Source: Sanyastnella coralliicola
GTDB taxonomy: Bacteria; Bacteroidota; Bacteroidia; Flavobacteriales_D; Sanyastnellaceae
Assembly: GCF_030845195.1 (NCBI RefSeq)
Contig: NZ_CP132543.1
Coordinates: 2,311,501-2,375,500, forward strand
DNA: 64,000 nucleotides
Direction of reading: 5' to 3'
Below the pieces are notes generated by a model. It was not told where the DNA came from, did no database searches, and saw nothing but the letters and a program-made list of their open reading frames with translations. Position numbers and translations under genes: made by a program. This document shows positions 34,909-44,555 of this stretch, in pieces (position 1 is the first letter of the stretch; each line of letters opens with the position of its first letter).

Positions 34909-37900
34909 TTAAAAGTAGAATCGTGTTCCAATCAACAGGATCTCATCCACGTCAGAGATTGAATACGTTCCTACCAAGGTGAATACGTCGATGAAGTTCA
35001 AGAAGATACCTCCTCCATAACTTGCATGCCAACGATCGGAATTCTCATTGTCTTCCCACACCCTCGCGACGTCTGAATGTCCGACCACACCCACCTTGAA
35101 AGGTACAATGTAGTTCTTGACATTGAACAAGTTAACACGTAGGTCCAGGTTATTGTATGAACTTGTTCTACCAGAGAAGCGATTACGTTGCACTCCGCGG
35201 AAATTTTGGAATCCATTGAGGAACGCTGCTTGGAAGAACGCGTAATCTCCGAAATTATGTTCTCCTCCCACTCGGAAATTCAAAGATGCTTTGTTTCTCA
35301 AGAAGGAAATCGGGATGTAGAAGCGAGCTTCAGACGAAACCTTCACATAAGAAACATTGTCATTCGTCATGCTACTGTTAGCGAACGCTCCGGCCATGAA
35401 ATACACGCCACGCTTAGAGAAATTGATCACTTCCGTGTTCTCATAAACGTACTCAAAACCTCCTCCTACGAAGTCTTGTCCTTGGTATTCCCATGGGTTC
35501 ACTTCATCTAAGGGTCCGTCGAGCACATCGGCATATTGATATCCTAAGCTGAACTGAAGGTATTGAGAACGACTCTTAGAGGTGAAACGCAAGCTCGCTT
35601 GCCCTTGGAAATCGTTCATTCGAACTTGGTTGTTCTCGATCTCTTGATTCTCAACCTGGGTCTCGTTCCCTGCTCCAAAGTACTGGAAGACCAATGGCTG
35701 CGTTAATTCCAGCTTTCCTGCGAGGTCTGCTTTCCCGAAGACATCCACGTACTGGAACTGATAATCAATGTTATATCCTTCGGATCCAAAGGCGTAGTGT
35801 GCCGTTAGCTTGTGCTCTTGCGCAAATGGCGACTTCTTAAAGCCTTGTTTCACGAGTCTAAACCCAGGACCTATGTAGAAGCCATCATTCGGGTTAAATC
35901 CAAGAGAAGCAGAAGGTGCAAGCACATTGGTCTTGTAGTCTTTTCGATCATAATCCATCGGATCAATCTCGTCGGCTACGACCATCTTCGCTTCTTTACC
36001 GAATTCGATTTCGTTGTTCCCTTCTACTTCGTAGATACGCGTCATTTTCTTCAAGCCACGCACCTTCGATTTGTCTTCGATATGATCACTCTGGTCTCCG
36101 GCGATAATGCGAATCAGAATACTCTCATCCACCTTCCCTTTGATCTTGTACTCATCGTTTCCTTCGATTCCATAGAGTCTGATTTCTTTAGTCTCGTCTG
36201 GGTAGAAGATGCGGTGGTAGTACTGCTTCTTTTCTTTCTTCTTCCCTTTCTTTCTAGGGTAGACATTCACCTCCACTGACCCATCGTCATGGCGCTTTAC
36301 GTCGAAGTAGTCGTCTTTCAAGGTTCCTGCAATACTCACTTCTTTGGCTAGAATCTCGTAGTACTCTTCAGCAAATTCGACCAAGTTGGCTCTTCGTGCT
36401 TTTAATACTTCGATGATTTCTTCTCCATTCACTTCAAACCCTTCGGGTGGAAGATCTGCAAAGGCGGCAGCGATCACCTCATCAGTGACATTCTCCTGTA
36501 AGTACTTGGCAGCGGCGATGAAGTCTTCACGAGAGGCTTCCACCAAGAAAGAGCGATCGAAGTAGCGCGCGTTGAAATTCTGCCCAATCATATCGCGAAT
36601 CTCTTCACGGAATGGCTGGAATTTTCTGATGGTCCACTTACGATTTGCCAAGTTCAAGAATAAGCCATCAAACTGGAAAAAGGCCTGGTCACGATCTCGA
36701 GGGATGGCGCGGTAGTAGGTGTATTTCCCTTCTTTGAATACGCCCCATCTCCACTGGTCGTCGTGACGATCCCAATCTCCGATCAAGACATCGAACAGAC
36801 GTGCTTTGACCATATACTCTTTGTCAACCACGTGCGTATAGTGATCATGCATCTCTTCGATGGCTTCGTGGTAGTTGATCACTTCTTCTGAGTTCCCGAA
36901 TGAATCAGCGTCGCTCATGTCGTCATTCGGACGTTCTTCAAATAAGCAGAACATTCCGCCAAACTCCTCTTGATAGTCACCTAAAATTGGATCATCTGGA
37001 AGGTAGACCAGCGTTGGGTTACTGTGGTACACCCCTGCTGCCGACGACAATTTTGGGATCACTACAGAAGCATAAGGGTGCGAACCAGCCATACCATCAT
37101 AGATAATGTCTTGGGCCAAGGTTCCTCTCAAGTTCTTCGCTGTCAAGAAGGTTGAATTCTTCTTGATTCCACGCAAGACGTATTGCTTGCCATCTCCTCC
37201 TTGCATGCGCAACGATAACGTTTGCATCCCTCCTCCTTTCTTGATCGGAGTGAGTCCGCCATGAACGTAATGGATATCGAGGTAAGGAACCTTTACCGGA
37301 GTACACCATAGGTCTCTGTTCAAATCTCCAAAGAAGACACGTTTGAGGCCGCTTGCGTCGAAGCTACTATCTGGTACTACTGTGGCGAACTGCCCTTCGT
37401 AAGACACCTTCTCCACTTCGGCGATAGCCTTCACCCCCACCAAATCACGCTGAAACAACATCTTACGGAAGGCAAGCGTCTCCTGGCGCGTTTCCACGTT
37501 AGTGGTATAAAACTCAACCCAAACTTCACCGTTATCGTAGACATTGATCTTTGAATAACCACGCTCTTCAGCACCAAACTGAATCTGGTTGTCATACTTG
37601 AGGTGGGTGACTTTGCTACCCGCACCACTTACGATGTGATGGATATTGTTCTTTGAAACATACTGGAGATTGTGTTCGTGTCCAGCTACATAAGTCACGT
37701 TCTCGTACTCGTTCATTGCTGACAATAGCTGATCACGCATCTCCCAATACACCGGGTGAGCGATGTCTTGCGGATGCCCAAAAAACTTGCGGTACAGCGG
37801 GTAAATACTACCGATGACTGGTAATGGAATGTAGGCCTTGTCAGCCACAGCCGTCAAAGGAAACAAGTGGTCTTTCACTTCGAAATGGCCACCATGATGT

Positions 37901-38601
37901 CCATTGCTGTACAAGGGATGATGCCCTGCTACGATCACGTGCTGATTGCGGTACTTCTTCAATAGATCTTTGAACTGAACCATGAGCTCAGACGCATTGC
38001 GCACATCACAACCATCTTTCTCTCCGCTCGGACGTTCAAATTCATGCAGCCACCATTGAGTATCAATGATGATCAGAACCACTCCAGGAGCCAACTTAAT
38101 ATCTTCTGGTCCCGGACAACCGTGACTTGGAAGGAATACGTTGCCTTTATCGAGGTACTCTTGAACGTACTTCTCTTGGCGCTTTACATGCTTCCAACCT
38201 CCAGAACCCTGACGGTCCCAATCGTGATTTCCTGGAATGACGAAAATGTCGCCTTCGAAGTATTTTACCGCGTCTAGCTGCACATTCAAACGTTCCTCGT
38301 CGAGCGGACGTTTTTTGCTCTTCTTCTTGTGCATACCTTCAGGGTAGATGTTGTCTCCCAGAAGAATGACACCAGAACGATCAGCTGGAGCCGCATCAAG
38401 TTGATCTTGAAGTCGATCCATCACTGGAGTAGAGTAAGCCGTGTCTCCTCCTGCATCTCCAACGAGGTAGAAAGAATAAACCAACTCAGATGTTGGTAGC
38501 GGCGTGTCTTCCCATCCGCGTTCAGCGCGTTGGTAGAACATGTCTTGCTTCGCACATGAAGCAAGTAAGATGACCGTAAGAATGAGCAGAATTCTATTCA
38601 T
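34909..38601 (-). CDS. Metallophosphatase - kinase-like - outer-membrane barrel fusion
   Basis: A 1230-aa protein with a lipobox (LLASC, Cys16). Residues ~40-370 are a calcineurin-like metallophosphatase with all motifs: GDAGGD (48-53), GDN (82-84), GNHD (124-127), GHHP (226-229), GHEH (307-310). Residues ~440-700 contain a segment like FAM20C/HipA-type kinases: a candidate nucleotide Lys near YVLRGIKKN (~480), a catalytic-loop-like LIGDWDRHDDQW (DRH 611-613) and a metal-Asp-like PRDRDQAF (636-638). The last ~400 residues are a surface-antigen-like beta-barrel ending in RFYF. It overlaps the SdiA-regulated-like gene by 8 nt. The phosphatase and barrel are clear; the kinase-like call is my inference from motifs. 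Confidence 0.8.
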   Translation of the reverse strand: MNRILLILTVILLASCAKQDMFYQRAERGWEDTPLPTSELVYSFYLVGDAGGDTAYSTPVMDRLQDQLDAAPADRSGVILLGDNIYPEGMHKKKSKKRPLDEERLNVQLDAVKYFEGDIFVIPGNHDWDRQGSGGWKHVKRQEKYVQEYLDKGNVFLPSHGCPGPEDIKLAPGVVLIIIDTQWWLHEFERPSGEKDGCDVRNASELMVQFKDLLKKYRNQHVIVAGHHPLYSNGHHGGHFEVKDHLFPLTAVADKAYIPLPVIGSIYPLYRKFFGHPQDIAHPVYWEMRDQLLSAMNEYENVTYVAGHEHNLQYVSKNNIHHIVSGAGSKVTHLKYDNQIQFGAEERGYSKINVYDNGEVWVEFYTTNVETRQETLAFRKMLFQRDLVGVKAIAEVEKVSYEGQFATVVPDSSFDASGLKRVFFGDLNRDLWCTPVKVPYLDIHYVHGGLTPIKKGGGMQTLSLRMQGGDGKQYVLRGIKKNSTFLTAKNLRGTLAQDIIYDGMAGSHPYASVVIPKLSSAAGVYHSNPTLVYLPDDPILGDYQEEFGGMFCLFEERPNDDMSDADSFGNSEEVINYHEAIEEMHDHYTHVVDKEYMVKARLFDVLIGDWDRHDDQWRWGVFKEGKYTYYRAIPRDRDQAFFQFDGLFLNLANRKWTIRKFQPFREEIRDMIGQNFNARYFDRSFLVEASREDFIAAAKYLQENVTDEVIAAAFADLPPEGFEVNGEEIIEVLKARRANLVEFAEEYYEILAKEVSIAGTLKDDYFDVKRHDDGSVEVNVYPRKKGKKKEKKQYYHRIFYPDETKEIRLYGIEGNDEYKIKGKVDESILIRIIAGDQSDHIEDKSKVRGLKKMTRIYEVEGNNEIEFGKEAKMVVADEIDPMDYDRKDYKTNVLAPSASLGFNPNDGFYIGPGFRLVKQGFKKSPFAQEHKLTAHYAFGSEGYNIDYQFQYVDVFGKADLAGKLELTQPLVFQYFGAGNETQVENQEIENNQVRMNDFQGQASLRFTSKSRSQYLQFSLGYQYADVLDGPLDEVNPWEYQGQDFVGGGFEYVYENTEVINFSKRGVYFMAGAFANSSMTNDNVSYVKVSSEARFYIPISFLRNKASLNFRVGGEHNFGDYAFFQAAFLNGFQNFRGVQRNRFSGRTSSYNNLDLRVNLFNVKNYIVPFKVGVVGHSDVARVWEDNENSDRWHASYGGGIFLNFIDVFTLVGTYSISDVDEILLIGTRFYF

Positions 38602-39403
38602 GATTGGTCTTCATTTCGAGGTGGACAATGGTTGGGGTATCATCGCCTTGTTCGTTGGCGATGTACATTTTCCCGTCCGGAGCGAAGGTGATCCCTTCGG
38701 GCTGCGGATAGATATAAGGATCCAGTGGTGAAATCTGCTTAAAGATTCCTTTCTCAGAGATGACCAGAATCGATTTCGAAACCGAACTCAAGATGTAAAT
38801 CTCTCCTGTCAACGGATGGATGGCGATTCCCGAGGCTTTGAACTCTGGATCAAATCGTGCTTTGTCAAGTTTCATCAATGGCTTTTCTTCGAAGGCATTC
38901 TTCTCAATTGAAAAAGCATAGATGTATTGATGATCGCGTTTCTTCTTGTTTCCATGCTGCTTGCAAGCGACTAGGAGTCTTTGATTCTTCGCATCAAAAC
39001 ACAAGCCTTCGAACTCTGAGGTTTTGTTTCCTTCAAACTCGAAGTGCTCTGCCTTCTCTCCATCGACCGATAGAAAGATATCTCCATCACTGCGAAGAAT
39101 GTAGCTCTTGTTGCCAATGCGAGCGATTCCTTCGAAGTCATCGTTATGTCCGAAATCGAACTTGTCTTCAATGACTCCTGAGTACGGATCAATCGTATAG
39201 ATATTGGCCTTTTCGTCTTGAATGCAAATGAGCTTATCTCCACCAATCCACTGCAGACCCGACACCTCTTGGAGTGTGTGTCCGAGCGTAACTACTTCTG
39301 AAGGTCGGTTATAATCGTACGGACCTTGCGTTGCAGGAGGAGTGCAGCTAGTTAGTGCCAGTAGGCAGCCGGTGATAACGTTAGGCAACCACATCGAATT
39401 CAT
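38594..39403 (-). CDS. SdiA-regulated-like beta-propeller lipoprotein
   Basis: A 269-aa protein with a lipoprotein signal (LALTSC). The rest follows the SdiA-regulated (PF06977) propeller pattern: EVSGLQWI, DFEGIARIGNKSYILRSDGDIF, EFEGLCFD, PSGIAIHPLTG-like (ASGIAIHPLTGEIYILSS) and QPEGITFAPDGKMYIANE. The family is exported, of unknown function, and was named for regulation by SdiA in enterics. It overlaps the cyclase gene by 23 nt and the metallophosphatase gene by 8 nt, so all three are tightly coupled. Confidence 0.8.
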   Translation of the reverse strand: MNSMWLPNVITGCLLALTSCTPPATQGPYDYNRPSEVVTLGHTLQEVSGLQWIGGDKLICIQDEKANIYTIDPYSGVIEDKFDFGHNDDFEGIARIGNKSYILRSDGDIFLSVDGEKAEHFEFEGNKTSEFEGLCFDAKNQRLLVACKQHGNKKKRDHQYIYAFSIEKNAFEEKPLMKLDKARFDPEFKASGIAIHPLTGEIYILSSVSKSILVISEKGIFKQISPLDPYIYPQPEGITFAPDGKMYIANEQGDDTPTIVHLEMKTNHE

Positions 39404-40478
39404 TCTTCACTTTAAAGATTTCAACTATCTTCTTCTTTCCTTTCAACTCAATATGTCCGCCGGTGACGAACTCATAAGGAGATTCTTCATGCATCACGCT
39501 ATGCAGATCAGAACTCACCAGGAGATGTGATTCGAACACATTGCATTGCTCTTGGATGCGTGAGGTGGTGTTGAGCGTATCGCCATGGTAGGTTATTTCA
39601 CGTTTGATTGTTCCGACTTCAGAAATAATCGCCGGCCCCACATGTGCTCCTGCTTTGAATTCTGGAACTAAGCCGTAGTTCTCGATGTAATAGTCCTTAC
39701 GCGAGTTAATTCTTCTCTGGAACTCAAGGAAAGCGGGAATGATGCGTCCGAAATTCTTCTTCTTCTTTGCTGACCAACTCAGTACTACCTCATCACCAAC
39801 GTATTGGTATACGGCAGCGTGGTACTGGTCAACCACTGCTAAATCTTGGAAGCTATCTCGCAGCAACTTGCTGTATTGGAAATGTCCAAGCTTCTCAGCA
39901 ATTGTAGTGGATCCTTTGAGGTCAATAAACATGAAGATGCGATCCTCCTCACGAGGATTGTAGAATCGTCCAAGGATGAATTTCCAGAGATTTCCAGGAC
40001 CAAGTTTTCGATCAATTTCAATAAGAATTCGAGAAATGATCATCGCAGAGAAGAGCTGTATCATACTAATCGCCAGCTCGGCTCGATTTACTCGCATGGT
40101 ATCTCCTCCAGTTAGATGTTCGAAATATCGATGGATCACCGTATCAAACAAATAAACGAAAGCCAACATCAACCCGAAGTTCACCAAAAACGTAGAAAGC
40201 AGAGTCAAGAGGAACGATCTGGCATGCATGATTCTCGGAATGACATAAAGGTCAGTCAAAGAAAGTAGTGCTGAAATCGCTGCCGAAGCAACGATCATTG
40301 CTGTAGCATAGAATGGAAAACGCTGCCCAATCTCGAGATAAGAAAATTCTAGTGGCTCTATCCCATAAGCTCTTAAGACACCGTTTCTGGTGATGAAGAA
40401 CACTGTATTGGAAAGTACCAATACAATGAAGTAGATGACGAAGTTTCGTTTGAACTGTCGTCTATTAACCCCGCTCAT
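39381..40478 (-). CDS. Membrane-anchored class III nucleotide cyclase
   Basis: A 365-aa protein with four N-terminal transmembrane helices (~12-29, 55-80, 88-111, 135-153). The C-terminal ~185 residues are a class III cyclase catalytic domain: metal Asp D186 in FMFIDLKGST, second metal Asp D229 in YQYVGDEVVL, and the transition-state pair N303/R307 in HGDTLNTTSRIQ. All catalytic positions are present, so it should be active as a homodimer. Whether it makes cAMP, cGMP or a cyclic pyrimidine cannot be told from sequence. It overlaps ppk1 by 14 nt and is upstream of the HD-PycTM gene. Confidence 0.88.
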   Translation of the reverse strand: MSGVNRRQFKRNFVIYFIVLVLSNTVFFITRNGVLRAYGIEPLEFSYLEIGQRFPFYATAMIVASAAISALLSLTDLYVIPRIMHARSFLLTLLSTFLVNFGLMLAFVYLFDTVIHRYFEHLTGGDTMRVNRAELAISMIQLFSAMIISRILIEIDRKLGPGNLWKFILGRFYNPREEDRIFMFIDLKGSTTIAEKLGHFQYSKLLRDSFQDLAVVDQYHAAVYQYVGDEVVLSWSAKKKKNFGRIIPAFLEFQRRINSRKDYYIENYGLVPEFKAGAHVGPAIISEVGTIKREITYHGDTLNTTSRIQEQCNVFESHLLVSSDLHSVMHEESPYEFVTGGHIELKGKKKIVEIFKVKNEFDVVA

Positions 40479-42453
40479 AAGCTTTAATTACATCAAACAT
40501 TTGGCGCTGAGATGAGTGCTTTTTCCTTCCCTTCAAATAGGTATTGGTCATGACGTCTCGTCCTTTGACATTATCACTCAACTGAAGCTCCATTTCTTTG
40601 AGAAGCAATTGTTTCATTGCCTCATTGGTAATTGGGAAAGCGACCTCTACGCGATGTGAAAGATTCCGCGTCATCCAATCTGCAGATGCCAAGTAAACCT
40701 CAGGCTTACCGTTATTATTGAAGTGGAAGATGCGTGTATGTTCCAAGAAGCCATCGACTACACTCACCACCTTGATGTTCTTCTTTTGAGCATCATTGAG
40801 CGGCGTGTAGCAGCAAATTCCTCTTACGATCATATTGATTTTCACTCCGGCGTCGGCGGCGCTTCGGATAGCATTGATCATTTCCGGGTCTTCCAAGCTG
40901 TTGACCTTGATTTGCATCGAAGCGTCTTTCCCTTTGCTCGCTAGATCAATCTCTCGTTGGATCTTTTCTAGCATTTGCGAGCGCAAGTTAAATGGTGAGC
41001 ATAGCAACGCCGCCGGCTTAACTTTCTTTTTGTCTCCCTTCAAGAAATCGAAAAGTTGGTCAAGATCATCTGTCAATGCGTTGTCTGTAGTGAACAATGC
41101 ATGGTCACCATAGATCTTGGCAGTTTTTTCGTTGAAGTTTCCTGTTCCGAAATAGGCGTAGCAGACTTCTTTATCTCCCTCTTTCCGCTTCGCGGCGAAT
41201 ACCTTAGCATGCACCTTCAGATCAGGGACGCCGTAGCGAACCGTTGCACCTGCTTGTTCTAGTCGCTCACCCCAATAGATGTTAGACTCTTCATCAAAAC
41301 GGGCTTGCACTTCGTCAAGAACGAATACTTTCTTACCCATCATGGCCGCCTTCTCTAAGCTCTGGCAAATGGCTGATTCACGGGCAACACGATAAAGAGT
41401 GATATTGATTTCAGTGACATCAGGATCAGTGCATAGTTGATCAAGGTACTGTGTCACGTAATCGTATGGTTGGTAGGGAAAGCTCAAGAATACATCTTGC
41501 TTCTTCAGCAATTTCATCCAGTTCTTCTTTGACTCAAGCTTCGAACTCAAGATCAATTCAGGGTCATTACTCACTTCATCAGAAGGCTTCGGAAAGCCCA
41601 TAAAGTCATAGAAGTTGTGGTAACGTCCACCTGGGATCAATCCGCTGGTTTCGATTTGAACCTTCTTTCGAAGGATATTCAAGTGGCGGTAAGGGATCTC
41701 TTGATCAAAAAGTAAGCGTGCTGGAAGACCGGTTTCTCGTTTCCCTACACTCTTCTTGATCTTCTTTACGATGTCTAGCTCCTGTTCCTCTTCGATGTAG
41801 AGTTCAGCATCGCGAGACACCTTGATGGCATAAACTTCAGCGTCTTTACCAAGGAGTTCTTTTATGTTGTATTTAACGATGTCATCGAGCTGGGCAATCT
41901 TTCTTCGTGAACCATTGTTGTGCAATTCAATGAAGCGTCCGTGACGTTCGTAGTCTAGATCAATTATCCATTGCTGGTCTTCCGTTACCGCATAGAGATA
42001 GACATGCTGGTTACGGAGTTCGATTCGGTCTTCCTTGGTGATGTCTTTGAATACCACATCCTTTTTCAACTTCTCATCGAAGATTGAACGCATGTTTCGT
42101 TTATCGGTGCGTGTGTAATCGCCATTTCCAGCCAGCAGGATTCCGCGTTCAGCGTACATCGGAAGAATCTCGTCGACAAAGACCTTCCCAAGCCGTTCTT
42201 GTTGGCGATCGACGATTTCACTCACTTCATTCAAGACGAAAGAAGGTTTGAAACCGAATTTGTTCTTCTTGTCTCCTTTGAACTTCTGAGCGAAGCGGTG
42301 GCTCGCCACGCGTACTTTATAGAATTCTTCAAGGTTGGATGAGTAGATCGCCAAGAATTTCATGCGATCTGTCAAGGCGTTGTTCTTGTCTTCAGCCTCT
42401 TGAATAATACGTTCATTGAATGCTAGCCAACTAAGGTCTCTATCCTGGTACAT
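40465..42453 (-). CDS. ppk1: Polyphosphate kinase 1
   Basis: A 662-aa protein of usual PPK1 length. The N-domain opens with RDLSWLAFNERIIQEA and LAIYSSNLEEFYKVR. The phospholipase-D-like catalytic half has the phospho-accepting His415 in PDLKVHAKVF, YFGTGNFNEKTA and the second conserved His region SADWMTRNLSHRVE. PPK1 polymerises the gamma-phosphate of ATP into polyphosphate. It is the first gene of a six-gene minus-strand operon with the cyclase and HD-PycTM genes. A weak -7-like TACCTTTC (minus strand, 42479-42486) lies ~26 nt before the start. Confidence 0.95.
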   Translation of the reverse strand: MYQDRDLSWLAFNERIIQEAEDKNNALTDRMKFLAIYSSNLEEFYKVRVASHRFAQKFKGDKKNKFGFKPSFVLNEVSEIVDRQQERLGKVFVDEILPMYAERGILLAGNGDYTRTDKRNMRSIFDEKLKKDVVFKDITKEDRIELRNQHVYLYAVTEDQQWIIDLDYERHGRFIELHNNGSRRKIAQLDDIVKYNIKELLGKDAEVYAIKVSRDAELYIEEEQELDIVKKIKKSVGKRETGLPARLLFDQEIPYRHLNILRKKVQIETSGLIPGGRYHNFYDFMGFPKPSDEVSNDPELILSSKLESKKNWMKLLKKQDVFLSFPYQPYDYVTQYLDQLCTDPDVTEINITLYRVARESAICQSLEKAAMMGKKVFVLDEVQARFDEESNIYWGERLEQAGATVRYGVPDLKVHAKVFAAKRKEGDKEVCYAYFGTGNFNEKTAKIYGDHALFTTDNALTDDLDQLFDFLKGDKKKVKPAALLCSPFNLRSQMLEKIQREIDLASKGKDASMQIKVNSLEDPEMINAIRSAADAGVKINMIVRGICCYTPLNDAQKKNIKVVSVVDGFLEHTRIFHFNNNGKPEVYLASADWMTRNLSHRVEVAFPITNEAMKQLLLKEMELQLSDNVKGRDVMTNTYLKGRKKHSSQRQMFDVIKAYERG

Positions 42454-42555
42454 GGTTGTCCGATTGGTATAGTAAAGCGAAAGGTATTCTAGATCAAAGT
42501 AACGAATTCGCTTTCAAGTCGGATAACACAAATTGCGGGAGTGGTAACACTTCTT

Positions 42556-42730
42556 TGGTAGACGGTGGACGGTGGACTGTGGACGGGGGGAGTTGGTTTT
42601 TGGTTGTTAGTTCTTAGTCTTTGGTATCAGACTACGAACCATGGACCACGAACCACGGACTACGAACCACGAACTACGAAAACACCCAACCTTCCCCCCT
42701 AATCCTAGTCTCTAGTCCCTAGTCTCTCGA
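42556..42730. repeat. Heptad repeat block between divergent genes
   Basis: Period-7 arrays: GGTAGAC/GGTGGAC/TGTGGAC; then TTGTTAG/TTCTTAG; then ACTACGA/ACCACGA/ACCATGG type (nine units); then AGTCTCT/AGTCCCT. It fills most of the 339-nt gap between ppk1 and the next gene; no gene seen. Confidence 0.88.
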
Positions 42731-42792
42731 CTACCAAGCAAAATAAGGTGAATCCGCTCTGCGTTAAGGAAACAAACCAACTAGACTCAGTC

Positions 42793-43455
42793 ATGAAAAC
42801 GCTTAGAAGCCTGACCTTCATGGTCACACTGCTCGGCTTCTCTACCACCCTGTTTTCACAACAACAAACCGTCGGACTACGTTTCGGGGATCTCACGGGC
42901 ATCAGTTACACTCGCGGTGATGATCGTGGAGCTTGGGAAGTTAATTTGGGGAGAACTTACCTCAAATACCACAACCGAAAACGCAGTACAGAATTCGATC
43001 AATGGTTAGAGGATCAAACCTTCTGGCAGGAGGCGAATGCAGATCCGTCGTATGAAGCGGTGTTGCTTCGAAGTGATATTGAACCTGAACTGGCACTTCA
43101 AGTTCGAAGACTTTTTCGTGGGTTCGTAGTAGACCCTCGAACCAATTCTGCCACTCGCATGAGTTGGTATGCAGGAGGTGGTGCGCAATTGCGCTATGAG
43201 CGATACTCCTATATCGTCTATGAGATCAAACCGAGTCCAGTGCCTGAATCAGAGCGTTACATTCAGGTGATCAATGACCCCTCTCACTACTTAGGCCTTG
43301 GTATGGACGTTACGGCTGGGCTAGACTACGCTTTGATGCAATTCCCATTTGTTGTATTCCTTGATTTCTCGATGTACAACCGTATTTCAAACTTCTCCTT
43401 TGAGCCTATTGCTCATGCTGGTTTTGGTGCTCGATATGTATTCCGACAGGGATAA
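42793..43455 (+). CDS. Putative outer-membrane protein
   Basis: Start at 42793 (MKTLRSLTFMVTLLGFSTTLFSQ, signal peptide); the earlier in-frame ATG at 42748 lies 45 nt upstream and would bury it. The 220-aa rest has strand-like alternating residues and a C-terminus typical of small barrels (GARYVFRQG). The pattern GLRFGDLTGISYTRG is shared with many uncharacterised Bacteroidota barrel proteins. Function unknown. Confidence 0.65.
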   Translation: MKTLRSLTFMVTLLGFSTTLFSQQQTVGLRFGDLTGISYTRGDDRGAWEVNLGRTYLKYHNRKRSTEFDQWLEDQTFWQEANADPSYEAVLLRSDIEPELALQVRRLFRGFVVDPRTNSATRMSWYAGGGAQLRYERYSYIVYEIKPSPVPESERYIQVINDPSHYLGLGMDVTAGLDYALMQFPFVVFLDFSMYNRISNFSFEPIAHAGFGARYVFRQG

Positions 43456-43516
43456 CGCAATTATCCTCCTATCTTGAGTTGTCGTTCTATGATAAGACGA
43501 TCGCAACTCAACGCAA

Positions 43517-44383
43517 ATGGAAACAGCCAAACAAGCCGGAGAAATCACCTGGGAGATTCTCAAGATCATTGGTGAGATTGTCTGGAATAACCTCCCCACA
43601 TTCATGTTGTGGGTGTTTATCGGATTCATCGTTGGCGTGGTTCTAGGGATTGTGACCGTGCGTTATTGTAGAAAGAAAGGTGTGTATTCACGTCCGGTAA
43701 CCAAGAAGATTGGTAAAGTGCTGAACTTCATGTACTCGCCGATCATGTTCCTGTGCGTGCTATTCCTGAGCTTGACTTTTTTCACTTACGTGGGAACCAA
43801 GAAAGTCGTTCGAAACGAGATTCACCATGGTGTGGATGTCTCGATGAACCTGCTCGGAGAGTACTTAGTTGAAGATGACGAAACGAGAAGACTCCTATAC
43901 GAGCGAGCCAACTTCATCCTTCAGAGCGGAGCCTATGTCAAGGAGCTGAATCACACGATGGCCGAAGCTGCTATTGAGGCTTCCAGCGAAGCTGAAGGTA
44001 ATGGATGGCTGGTAACCCAATTCGCCAAGTTTGTGTTGGTTGATGATATTGAAGAAAATCTTCTTGAATACGAAAAGGGTGTCTCCTACTACTTTGCCAT
44101 GAAAACCCTAGACAAGGCTGGAGTGGGTGAAAGTCTAATGATCGAATACGAGACCTTCGAGGCTGCCTTTGATGCCTGGCTAGAGGCTGATTTCGCGGCC
44201 GACGTTCAAGAACTAGAAGACACCATCACCGACTACTGTTGTGGATTTATCAACCCATATATCCTCGGGTTCTTTGTTCCTTTCTTGCTCTTCACCTTCT
44301 TCATTTTTGCGATTCCGTTGCTGCATTACTTCATTGCGATGAGGATGTTGAAGAAGAGTGAGGCGGGGTTGGAATCATTATAA
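43517..44383 (+). CDS. Membrane protein of unknown function, four predicted helices
   Basis: A 288-aa protein with helices at ~28-50, ~72-92 and a long C-terminal hydrophobic stretch (~246-275), separated by an acidic soluble domain (~95-240; many Glu, Asp). I see no enzyme motif. It is the last native-looking gene before the metal island. Confidence 0.6.
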   Translation: METAKQAGEITWEILKIIGEIVWNNLPTFMLWVFIGFIVGVVLGIVTVRYCRKKGVYSRPVTKKIGKVLNFMYSPIMFLCVLFLSLTFFTYVGTKKVVRNEIHHGVDVSMNLLGEYLVEDDETRRLLYERANFILQSGAYVKELNHTMAEAAIEASSEAEGNGWLVTQFAKFVLVDDIEENLLEYEKGVSYYFAMKTLDKAGVGESLMIEYETFEAAFDAWLEADFAADVQELEDTITDYCCGFINPYILGFFVPFLLFTFFIFAIPLLHYFIAMRMLKKSEAGLESL

Positions 44384-44555
44384 AAACTTCAATTGACCGA
44401 AGATGACAACTACAAATACAGTTGAATCACCTCTGGCCAGTTCAAGACTAAATCGACGTTGCTCGTCTCGCTCAATTATTAATAAAAATTTCGATGATTA
44501 TCTCTTCCCCTTTATATTCCCTAACCAGAAAACACATCTCTTTAGCCTCCTGCAA

